Shown piece after piece: positions 34,636-44,588 of a DNA stretch of 64,000 nucleotides. Positions within the stretch are counted from its first letter, which is position 1. Each line of letters begins with the position of its first letter. Source of the DNA: Lunularia cruciata (taxonomy: Eukaryota; Streptophyta; Marchantiopsida; Lunulariales; Lunulariaceae); contig OX419757.1 in NCBI GenBank assembly GCA_948567375.1, positions 29,140,001 through 29,204,000 of the forward strand, given 5' to 3'. Made by a program: the position numbers and the translations under genes. The notes below the pieces were generated by a model. It was given only the letters and a program-made list of their open reading frames with translations, was not told where the DNA came from and searched no databases.

Positions 34636-36547
34636 CTAATCCAATCCGATGTCTACTTCTTCCTCGGCGTTCAAACCCGAACCCAAAGTAACTCCGCTCA
34701 CTACTACTCTGTCCTCGGGTTTCATAACTCCTACATCTTTTACCAAATCTAATAGTTCTCTTTCTTGATCTGAAATTCCACTAGTGGGTAATCTTTCTAA
34801 CTCCTTATCTCCCGACCCACTCTTCTCTAATGTCTCCAATGGTAACTCCAAAGACATTTGTACTCCTACTTCATCTACTTTGGGTTTTGCTCTAACATCT
34901 TTCCAAAGTTTATCCATCTTCAATTTTACTAAGTCTAATTGAATGGTGATATTGTCTTCCACCTCCAATATCTTCCTATCTACACAAGTTTTGAGACTAA
35001 TCAACAATGCATTCAAATTGGTGTCCTTTGCATGTCTCCTTCTCGTGGCCTGCACCAACAACTTCAACTCGTGCAGCCTTGTCTCCTCAATACGCACATT
35101 GGCCTCTGTACTCAACATTGCATTCATCCTAATTACAATTTCCTTCAATGGCTCCAGTCTCATCTTCCTCTCTTGTTCCCAATCTGCAAGCCAATCCTCT
35201 TGTACATTGCCAATTTTGCCTCAAACTTGGCTTTCACAACTTCCTTCTCCTTCTCCTTTTGTACAATCTTCTCCTCTTGATTACAAAGTAACTCTCGCAA
35301 CCTCTCTTCTTCTCTATATCTCACAGTCAACTCTCTTTGCCACAATTGCTTCTTCTCTTCTACACTCTCCATCATCCTATCGAGCTCTTGTTCCTTCTCA
35401 GCTATTCTTGCCATAGCATGGATAATCTCTAATCTCGAATCAGCAAACTGTTGCTTCAAGTTCTCATTCTTAGCTACTTGCCTCTCCCTTGCTATGTCAC
35501 TCTGCTTCACAAGTTCCTCTCGATTCCTTGCTTCTCTCCTCAAGTTTCCTACCACTTGACTCTGTACTAATGCCTCTACTTGTAGTACCTCTTGTTCCTC
35601 CTCTCCTCCGATTATACTCCTCTTCAATTGCAAGTTCTCTTCTTCCAATCGGGCTAACACCTGCAACACAGTCTTCACCTCCGGACACTTTGACTGCATC
35701 TCTTTCTTCTTGTGTTCCAATTTCACCAATAGAGGACACACAACTTTGTGCAGGTATTCCACTCCGTCACTCGTGACTACTTCAACTTGCGGAGTGATCT
35801 CTTTCTTTACCTCTTCTTCTCTCAATACTCGCCTTCTTTGCTGCAGTCATTGTATTGAAATGCCTCACTCCCCAAATTGGCATTCTCCTCTTCCCTTACC
35901 TTGCTTGGACCCGCTTCACACTTTGCCTTTCACTTAGACCAAACTCCTCTTTGAATGGTAACCTTCCTCTCCTCTTGCTTTGGCACTTCGTCTTCTAACT
36001 TCACATTACCTTCTTCCTCGAGCTCCATCCTGACTTCTTCTTTTGCTGTGGGAACCAAGGTCATCTCCCCACCTTCGTTACTATCACTACTTATGTCTCC
36101 ATTCTGTAGTGTGAGCTCAGGTTCTTCCTTGTGTTCTGAGTCTTTGGACTTGCACCCGGCTTTGCCTTCCGAGTCTTCTTCCGACAACACGATCACTACT
36201 ATACCTTTCCTTGGGTTTACCCTTCTATTTTTCTGAGGTCTCGTTCTCTTGATGTCTTTGCCTTCTCCTTGTTGACTCCTCTTCTTCAACTTTGGAGTAC
36301 TCGCGTCCACCTGTGCATTCTTTCCCGTCTGCGCGTAGTACTCATCGCTGCTTTTGATTTGAAGAATGTACTACTGCTCCTCCGCATCGACCTCCTTTCT
36401 TAAGTCGGGATGAAAATGCAACACCATTTTGTTGCACTCCGCCGCATTGAGCAGATTCAGCCCGAGGTAGAAATGTGCTACAAACGGCACAATGTAATGT
36501 GGAGGTGATTTATCCCGCAAGCTCCACACCATCTGTCTTGTTTGACC
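34636..36547 (-). pseudogene. Coiled-coil ORF in the solo RLG-2 LTR (3' part)
   Basis: Minus-strand homologue of the ORF at 1,562-4,139. It starts in the PPHYIVPFVAHFYLGLNLLN region (about 36,480-36,520) and passes through the acidic segment (35,930-36,310). It then runs through the long coiled-coil region (35,160-35,825, 34,636-35,163) and ends VDIGLD. Stops and frameshifts differ from those of the first copy, so the two decayed independently. The 5' part lies beyond the RLG-1 insertion, at 49,727-50,382. Confidence 0.68.
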
Positions 36548-37226
36548 TGTAACACCCATTTGTGCATGTGTGTGGTATTGTGATATTTAGCTTGGTATTA
36601 CAAGTACTTAAGAGATATTATTTATATAGAGATAAAGGATGGTTCTATATTAGTCATGGTTAGCTAAAGTTAGTCATAGCTAAGATAGATGGGACCTTAC
36701 TTTAGAGGAAGTAGAAAAGATGAGCACCACTATTTTGGATTTTAGTGTGTTGACTTGGTATTATTCCTAGGTGTTTGGCTTTGGGGAAAGAGTTGAGAAC
36801 TCTTGGGCCCGCAAGCCTTTTTGTTTTGGATTCTTCTTTAGTCCAAGGATAGCCCATGTGAAGGAATCCTTGCTTTAGTGGTTGGGTCAAGATAAGGGGA
36901 ATATGCCCATGTGAATGGATATTCCTTTCTACTTTTTGACTTTACTTGACTTTTAGTCTAGTAACTTGAGTTACTACGGTAATTAGTAACTTTGGTACGT
37001 AACTATTTCACAAGTATATAAACAAGGAGTGAGGAGGTACTCATCATCCTTTCATTTGCAACTATCTCTCTCTCATTGAGTTCTCTAGTGAGCAATGTCT
37101 TGAGTCTTGGAGTGTTAGCCTTGGAGGAGTATGATGGAGTTGGGGTTCCTTGCCTTCTTAGTCCATGGTGCGCTACCATAATAGCCATCAGAGGTTCATC
37201 CTGAGTGAGAGACAGGCCGGCTCACA
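36548..37226 (+). repeat. 5' LTR of young RLG-1
   Basis: 679 bp, TGTAACACCC...CGGCTCACA. I see one difference from the 3' LTR (TACGTAACT here, TATGTAACT at 49,497), which marks a very recent insertion. A TATATAA box lies at 37,015-37,021. Upstream are a palindromic GTAACTTGAGTTAC (36,961-36,974) and two TTGACT W-box-like motifs (about 36,937-36,955). Confidence 0.93.
37015..37021 (+). promoter_or_regulatory. TATA box of young RLG-1 5' LTR
   Basis: TATATAA about 210 bp before the LTR end, conserved in all RLG-1 LTRs. A transcript starting here would read through the inverted copy and the forward copy before reaching the 3' LTR. Confidence 0.55.
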
Positions 37227-37230
37227 TTTT

Positions 37231-37248
37231 TGGTTCCGTTTCCGGGAC
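37231..37248 (+). other. Primer-binding site of young RLG-1
   Basis: TGGTTCCGTTTCCGGGAC, four T bases after the LTR end. It starts with TGG and resembles the complement of a tRNA-Glu 3' end (from memory, not verified). The old copy has TGGTTCCATTGTCGGGAC here. Confidence 0.62.
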
Positions 37249-38086
37249 CTCTCTAGAAGGCAAGATAATGTTCCGCGTCCAATTCTACATTAGGCAGAAG
37301 GAGGCTATGAGAGCTCACTTGGAGAGAACATTAGGAGAGGAGAGGGCTGAACTTATGTTAGAGAACCAAGATCCATTTGTATACCCTGTAGTTCATTATG
37401 ATGTCTTTGAGGTGATTTTGTACATCTTGTACACATGAGAGGAATTGGAGAGATTGTGTGAGGTGGATTGCAGATTTTGGGGATTAAGGTGATTTTGGGC
37501 AAAATCTCAAGTTTGAGATCTGGACTTGAGATTTCTACACATGATAGCTTGGGTTATCTTTCAGTTAGCACACTTCAAATTATTGAGAGAGCTTCTATGC
37601 GCACTGGGCTAGAATTTTTGAAAGTTGATAGGGTAAAGTGCTCCCGCAACTGCATGCTCTCTGGAAAATTGTACAGAGTCTGCCATTTCTTCAATTTTTA
37701 GTGAATTGTCCTGAAAATTTCCAAGAAAATTGAGTGCATTGTATCCTACCTGGTGCCACAAAAATTAGAGAGAGATCATTTTTGCGCAGTGCGTTATGAG
37801 TTTTTGAAGTGAGGGGGGTGGTTTTCAGACCAAATCTGAAATATGGGTGCTGAATAGAAAGGTGTCTAGGCCAAATGGCTCGATGAAAAGATCTAAAATT
37901 TTGCAGGGAGGGACGCCCTAGAGTTCTGATCAAATGTGGAAAATTTCAGAGGAATGTGACATATTCGTTGGGAGATTTGAGTGACATTGTGAGGAAGGGT
38001 CAATTCTGCAGAGTGGAGATCTCATGCATGAGAAGTTTGAGATCAACAAAAAGCATGTTTGAGTGTTTAGATTCATCTTTGGGAAC
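37249..38086 (+). other. RLG-1 leader region
   Basis: Untranslated leader between primer site and ORF0. It holds a short frame from ATG 37,268 to 37,438 (56 residues) and another at 37,468-37,701. The first is broken in the old copy, so neither is supported as a gene. No repeats or RNA genes recognised. Confidence 0.45.
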
Positions 38087-38560
38087 ATGGAGGGTCATCA
38101 AGAGTGGAAATTGAGATTATGCAAGGTTCCCCAAGGGTTTGAGGTGATTGTAGGGGTGGATTTGAGGAAAAGAGAGTTTACAATAGAATTTGAAGAGAGT
38201 GTTGAGAGGATCCAAAAACCTACACCACTTGGAGGAAAGAGTGAGTCTAAGTGCTTTCTATGTGGAGAGAAGGGACATAAGGCAAGTTCATGTCCATTAA
38301 CCTTTGAGAGCAAGAGATTGAGGGAAAGGAGAGGCTTACTTGACTTGGGTTTGCATGTTGGACCTTCTTCACCAAGATTGGGAGGGAGAAGATCTAAGAC
38401 CAAGGAGTTGTGTGAGGTTTGTGGAGTTGAAGGACTTCCAAAAGGACATGAGTGTAGTGGAGTAAAAGCACTTTTGGAAACTTTGGTGAAGGATCTTGGA
38501 GAGAGTCTTAGTACAGCTACAGAAATACTACCACCTTCATCAGCTAGTTCTCAAGATTAG
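38087..38560 (+). CDS. RLG-1 ORF0: small zinc-knuckle protein upstream of gag
   Basis: 157 codons from ATG 38,087, open to TAG at 38,558-38,560, in the young element. An N-terminal domain (EWKLRLCKVPQGFEVIVGV) is followed by a CCHC zinc knuckle (CFLCGEKGHKASSC, about residues 57-70). A basic Arg/Leu-rich stretch comes next, then a second Cys/His cluster (CEVCGVEGLPKGHEC, about residues 110-124) and an acidic/Ser-rich tail. It lies between primer site and gag, about 235 bp before the gag ATG, and is not in frame with gag. The homologous, decayed ORF occurs in the old element (26,690-27,125). CCHC knuckles usually bind single-stranded nucleic acid; the role of this extra protein is unknown. Confidence 0.68.
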   Translation: MEGHQEWKLRLCKVPQGFEVIVGVDLRKREFTIEFEESVERIQKPTPLGGKSESKCFLCGEKGHKASSCPLTFESKRLRERRGLLDLGLHVGPSSPRLGGRRSKTKELCEVCGVEGLPKGHECSGVKALLETLVKDLGESLSTATEILPPSSASSQD

Positions 38561-38795
38561 TGATGGAGATAATCTTTCAACTTATGGATAAACTATCCAT
38601 GAGAGTTAGATTAATATGCACTCTAGGATTTGATGTTGCTATAGAAATCTTGGAGCAACCTGAACCTTTTGTGTTCCCTAGAGTGGATTATTCTCAGATG
38701 GTGTTAGTCATGTATATACTCTATTAGTAATAGAGTGAGAGAAAAGAAAAGAGAAAAAAAAAATTAAGAGAAAAGAAAGATAGTGAGGGGTTAAG
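38561..38795 (+). other. Spacer between ORF0 and gag in RLG-1
   Basis: Non-coding, ending in an A/G-rich run (about 38,740-38,790, GAGAGAAAAG repeats and a poly-A stretch) just before the gag ATG. Homologous to 26,423-26,690 in the old element. Confidence 0.5.
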
Positions 38796-39212
38796 ATGGG
38801 GAAACTTCCGGTTTTCTTTGGCAAGGATGGAGAAGATGTGGAGGCCTTTGTGAGAGACTTCAAGAGAGCTTGCATAAGAAACAATGAGAGGAGGAAGAAT
38901 GAGTGGGCCTCATTATTACCAGATTTCTTTGAGGATGCAGCACTTACATGGTATGAGTCAGAATACCAAAAGAGAGAGAGGAGAGAGGGGGAAGAGGAGT
39001 CTTGGGAGACTTTGACTTCAGCACTCATTGAGAACTTTCTTCCTGATGAGAGTTATGAGAGATTGATGAGTGAGGTTACATTTCTCAAGCAAGGAGATGG
39101 AGAGAAAGTGAGGGTCTATGTGGAAAGAGTGGAAAAGTTGGAGTCCAGATTTCGCATAGTGTTGAGGAAGGGTGGGGATCATGTGGAGACTACAATGATT
39201 GGCATAGGGGCC
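38796..39212 (+). pseudogene. RLG-1 gag, 5' part, interrupted by inverted copy
   Basis: Starts ATG 38,796 (MGKLPVFFGKDGEDVEAFVRDF). A retrotransposon gag core follows: DAALTWYESEYQKRERREG, LIENFLPDESYERLMSEV, LEQRVEK-like VYVERVEKLESRF. The frame runs into the inverted LTR at 39,213, giving about 21 foreign residues before a stop. The uninterrupted continuation is seen on the minus strand at 44,338-44,349 and resumes in the outer copy at 44,589. Gag is therefore broken in the outer element although almost undamaged otherwise. Confidence 0.88.
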
Positions 39213-39891
39213 TGTGAGCCGGCCTGTCTCTCACTTAGGATGAACCTCTGATGGCTATTATGGTAGCGCACCATGGACTAAGAAGGCAAGGAACCCCAAC
39301 TCCATCATACTCCTCCAAGGCTAACACTCCAAGACTCAAGACATTGCTCACTAGAGAACTCAATGAGAGAGAGATAGTTGCAAATGAAAGGATGATGAGT
39401 ACCTCCTCACTCCTTGTTTATATACTTGTGAAATAGTTACGTACCAAAGTTACTAATTACCGTAGTAACTCAAGTTACTAGACTAAAAGTCAAGTAAAGT
39501 CAAAAAGTAGAAAGGAATATCCATTCACATGGGCATATTCCCCTTATCTTGACCTAACCACTAAAGCAAGGATTCCTTCACATGGGCTATCCTTGGACTA
39601 AAGAAGAATCCAAAACAAAAAGGCTTGCGGGCCCAAGAGTTCTCAACTCTTTCCCCAAAGCCAAACACCTAGGAATAATACCAAGTCAACACACTAAAAT
39701 CCAAAATAGTGGTGCTCATCTTTTCTACTTCCTCTAAAGTAAGGTCCCATCTATCTTAGCTATGACTAACTTTAGCTAACCATGACTAATATAGAACCAT
39801 CCTTTATCTCTATATAAATAATATCTCTTAAGTACTTGTAATACCAAGCTAAATATCACAATACCACACACATGCACAAATGGGTGTTACA
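39213..39891 (-). repeat. Inverted LTR of the inner RLG-1 copy
   Basis: 679 bp, the reverse complement of the outer LTRs. Its terminal TG joins gag directly (GGCATAGGGGCC then TGTGAGCC). Relative to the outer LTRs I see two substitutions (CCTAAGTG for CCTGAGTG and TTAGGTC for TTGGGTC in LTR sense). As the inner element's 3' LTR it would drive transcription leftwards, antisense to ORF0 and gag. Confidence 0.92.
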
Positions 39892-42800
39892 TTTACCCCC
39901 GGACTAAGTTTTCACTTTGTCCTCAAAGTGAAGGTCTCTCTACCTTCTATGGTACATCTTCAACTTATCATGGTTAATCCTATCAAAGTGTCTTCCTCCC
40001 AACTCCTTGAGATCATAGGTGTAATTGCCCCACACCTTCTCTACTATGAAAGGTCCAAAGTACTTAGGCAAAAACTTCTTCTGCACTCTCTTGAATCGAA
40101 TGGAATCAAACAACATTACCCAATCACCTTCTTTGAAAGGCTCCACCTTCTTCTTGCCTTGCCTCTTATCATAGCTCTCCTTTTGTTTCCTTTGGGCTTG
40201 CTCCACTCGAACCATAGCAACTGCTCTTGCCTCTTCCAACTCCATGAGTTGATCCTTCCTTGACTTCCCTGCATCACTTCCTTGTGCTTTCTTCAATCTC
40301 CTATGAATGCTTTGGAAGGTAGGAAGATCAAAGTGAATAGGTAAGGTAGACTCAATACCATACACCAATTGGAATGGAGAATATCCAGTGGAAGTCTTCA
40401 TGGTTGTCCTATACTCCCACAAAACTGCATGAATCCTCTTGTCCCAATGATGTTTAGCCCCCTCCATTTCTGCATCTTTGGCCAACATCATGCACAAGGT
40501 CTGATTGGTTCTCTCTGCCAAGCCATTGGAATTTGGCTTATAGGATGTAGTTACTCTATGTGTGATAGAGAAATGTCGTAGCATGGCTGTAGTAATGCTT
40601 CCTGTAAACTCTCCTCCTCTATCAGAAACCAACTCCAAAGGGCATCCAAACCTAGTGATAATGCGTTCATAAAGAAATCTACCCACTTCATCTTCATTCT
40701 TGTCCCTCAATGGTCTAGCCTCAACCTACTTGGTAAGGTAATCAGTAACTACCACAATGTACCGATTGTTCCTTGGGGTTCTATTGAGAGGTCCTACAAA
40801 ATCAATTCCCCACTTCTCAAAAGGTCCTAGCAATGGAATTGATCTAAGTGGTGGAGTGGATGTAGACTTTCTAGCAAAAGCTTGACAAACATGACAAGTT
40901 TTGCAATAATCAAGACAATCCTTGAAAATCCCTCTCCAATGGTAACCTGCATCTAGAATCTTGAAAGCAGTCACCTTTCCTGCAAAGTGTCCTCCACATA
41001 CTAAACCTTCATGAAACTCCTTTATGAGTAGGATAGACTCTTCCTTACCCACTGCTCTTCGAAGTAGACCATCTGCTCCTTGGTGAAAAAGAATATCCTC
41101 CACCATTGTGTAAGGTCTAGATCTTGCTGCAAGGGCCTTCCTCTCCCTAGCATGCATCCCTTCTGGATAGTTACCTCTTGTCACAAAATCCACAATCTCC
41201 TTGTACTCCATTGGAATCTCTTGAGTGACTGAGATTGTCATGAGCTCCTCATCCGGGAAGGAATCATCTACTGGCTCATCTCCATCATGATCATAGGCTC
41301 TAGATAACAAATCAGCATTTGCATGTTTCTTTCCTGGCCTATCCTCAATTGTGTAGTCATACTCAGACAAGAGTATCATCCACCTTGCTAGTCTCCCTTC
41401 AACATTAGGCTTGTTGAAGATGTACTTCAAAGCCTTGTGATCCGTGACAATTGTGGCTTTCCCTCCAATCAAGTAGTGTCTAAACTTCTTGAGACCAAAG
41501 ATCACTGCCAACCCTTCTCTCTCTGTGATAGAGTAGTTCTTCTCTGCTGAAACCATCTGCCTACTAGCATAAGCTATTGGATGATCATGCCCATCTTGGT
41601 CTAATTGACTAAGAGTGCATCCTATAGCTACATTAGAAGCATCAGTGTAGAGGATGAAAGGCTTACTCCAATCAGGTTTAGCAAGAATTGGAGCTACAAC
41701 AAGGGATTGCTTGAGCTCCTCAAAAGCTTTGAGAGCCTCCTTGTCTTCCAAAATCACCATGTAATCTACACCCTTCTTCATGTAGATGGTCAATGCATAA
41801 GCCTTGTTGGAAAATGAGAAGATGAACCTCCTATAGTACCCAACCATTCCCAAGAATTGGTGTAACTTTGTCAAGCTTGAAGGGAATGGAAGGTCTGAGA
41901 TTTTCCTCACCTTCTCAGGATCAACTGCTATTCCATCCTTGGAGATGATGTGCCCCAAAAGTAGACCTTCTTCACATCCAAAAATGCACTTCTCTGGGTT
42001 GAGTGATGCATTTGCCTCATCCAAGCGTTGCAAGACTTTGATTAGGTGCTCAAAGTGCTCCTCCTTGCTCCCATAGACACAAAAGTCATCAATGAAATCT
42101 CTCACAAATTTCCCAATGAAAGGTTCAAATACCTTGTTCATGAACCGTTGGAATGTGGCTGGAGCATTGCAAAGCCCAAAAGGCATGACCTTGAAAGCGT
42201 AAGTTCCCCAAGGTGTGGTGAATGTGGTGAGTTGTTGATGCTCTGGTGCAATCTTTATTTGGTTATATCCACTATAACCATCTCCAAAACTGTACCTCTC
42301 ATGACCTGCAACCTCCTCCAAGATCTCATCAATGAATGGCAATGGGTAGTAGTCCTTCTTGGTAACAGCATTAAGCTTCTTGTAATCCACACATACCCGA
42401 AGCTTGCCATTCTTTTTCTTCACAATGACAATTGGAGACACCCATTCTGAATTCTCCACCTCAAAGATAAATCCAGCCTCCTTGAGCTTATCAATCTCCT
42501 CCTTCACAACCAAAGATATTGGTGGGCTAATGCGATGTTGCTTTTGGCGGATTGGTCTTGCATGTGACTCCACCTCTATCTTGTGCTCCTCCAAGGTGAC
42601 TTCCTTCAAATCCTTGTAACTAAAAGCAAACACATGGATGAACTTGCGGAAAATCTCCTCAAATCTCACCTTCTCCTCCTTGGTAACATTTGGGCCATAC
42701 TTGAGGGTAGATAACCTTCTCTCTACCTCCTCAAGTGTCAATGGTGATTTATCTGGGTCCTTCAAAACCTCTGGCTTAGGTGCAAAATCCATAGCACACA

Positions 42801-44588
42801 AGGGATACACATCTGAATCAGATTCAGATTCATCTTCCTCCGTGGAAGTCTCCTCTTCCATGCTTGTGTCCACACCTGAAGCTCCTTCTTCAGAATCTGA
42901 TTCCCAATAATTAGAAGATGGGGTATCTGAATGTGAAGTGTTGGTGGTGTTAGTCACAGGAACAGTGACTCTATGGTTTGATGGCCCAATCCTCAAGTAC
43001 CCTTTGTGCCATCGATCAGTTGTGCGTGCTGCTCTCAACCATGGCCTCCCAAGAAGTAAGTCATAGCTTGAATCCTTCAAGACTTGGAAAGTCATGAGAT
43101 TTTGAACTCCCATAACTGAAACTACCACCTTATCCATCACCCCTACTGGTCGAACTTGTTGCTTGTTTGCCATGCTCACCACAAATGTTGAAGGTCTTGA
43201 GGGTATCATACCCAACTTCTTCATCAACCTTTCTGACATGGCATTCACTGCTGATCCTCCATCAACCAATGCATCCTTGATGTTGTGACCATTCACTCTC
43301 ACATCAATCTTGGAGGCATATTCACAAGCCTCCCATAATGCTGGCTTGGCATCCACCACCCCCATTGATACTGGAACTTTTGCCTTCTTCTTCTTTTTGC
43401 TCCTTGTAGAACTCAAACCACCTCTAAGCTCCTTTCTCAAGGTAGGGTTCAAAGCAATTAATTGGCCCACTGTGATGTTAGCCTTGTGACTACCAACATC
43501 CTCCAACACATTGTAGTTCCATTGTTGCTTTGAGATCAAGAAGTCCTCCATCCCCAACTTCTTCCTTGGAGTCTTTGTTGTTGATGGTGTTGAGGTGCGA
43601 GTGCTCCTAGTAGACATAGGAGTATCCTTGCTTGAAGTAAATCCTTGAGAAGAGTGAACATCCTCTGCAAAACGAGCTCTCTTCTTCTCTTGTGCCAAAA
43701 GCTCCAAATTAAGACCCTTGGAGTTTGAGCACTCTCCCTTCTCATACTTGCTCTCAACCACATCTATGGATGCTATCCCCTTACCTTTGTTGGGATTAGG
43801 AGCCACTTGGGTTTCACTACCTCCCTCTTTCCCTCTATTGGCTCCCTCATAACCCCTTCCTCCATGGTAAGTGGAATTTGGGCAATTCCTTTGGATATGG
43901 CCTCTTCCTCCACAACCAAAACAATTTCTATCATTGAAATTGTTGGCTGGTTGGCCTCCTCTATATGGATAGTTTCCATAACTCCTAGGTCCTCTCCCTA
44001 CATTCTGATCCACCTCTCTCTTCTCCCATAGTTGCACCACATTGATCTTGAGATCCGCAAGTTGTTCTGTGATGGTTTGGAGTGGATCTTTTGGTGGAGG
44101 TGCAAGAATTGGAGCAACTACTACTTGTGGTGCAACCCTTGTCACCAAAGTATCAGAAGTTCCACCATACTTGTAGCCTTGAGGAGGATGCACAACCTCC
44201 TTCACCACCAAATCACTCTCATCCCCTTCCAAACTCTCCTCCATACGAATTGCGATCTTGATAGCTTCAACCTTGGAAGAAGGTTTCTCATATCTCACCT
44301 TGCTTCTAATTTGTGGTCTCAATCCTCCCACAAAATTCTTGGTGAGCATGGCCCCTATGCCAATCATTGTAGTCTCCACATGATCCCCACCCTTCCTCAA
44401 CACTATGCGAAATCTGGACTCCAACTTTTCCACTCTTTCCACATAGACCCTCACTTTCTCTCCATCTCCTTGCTTGAGAAATGTAACCTCACTCATCAAT
44501 CTCTCATAACTCTCATCAGGAAGAAAGTTCTCAATGAGTGCTGAAGTCAAAGTCTCCCAAGACTCCTCTTCCCCCCTCTCTCCTCTCT
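39892..44588 (-). pseudogene. Inner RLG-1 gag-pol (inverted, 5'-truncated)
   Basis: On the minus strand the frame is open from the right junction (44,588) to 40,726, then a single TAG (40,726-40,728), then open to 39,940. It encodes late gag, a CCHC knuckle (CFGCGGRGHIQRNC), a retropepsin-like LVDGGSAVNAM, and RT with FIDDFCVYG. RNase H follows (LYTDASNVAIG, TDHKALKYIF), then integrase with H2C2 (CKTCHVC) and the DDE core (GIDFVGPL, LVSDRGGEF, NGLAERTNQTL). The C-terminus is EGDWVMLFD...HDKLKMYHRR, without a chromodomain. Gag and pol share one frame. The TAG replaces Trp of LTKWVEAR. The 5' end (LTR, leader, gag start) is missing, so the copy is dead by truncation. Confidence 0.9.
44347..44588. 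other. Spacer of the RLG-1 palindrome
   Basis: 242 bp between the two arms. It is the inverted equivalent of gag bases about 38,970-39,212 plus the next three bases, with one extra base in a C run (six C near 44,571, five G in the forward gag). Its right edge is the CT-rich junction (CCTCTCTCT then CACCAAG). Confidence 0.82.

Noticed and set aside
40726-44550. 1,274-residue open frame as a host gene
   Set aside because: It encodes CCHC knuckle, protease, RT, RNase H and integrase in Gypsy order and is flanked by an LTR; it is retroelement gag-pol.
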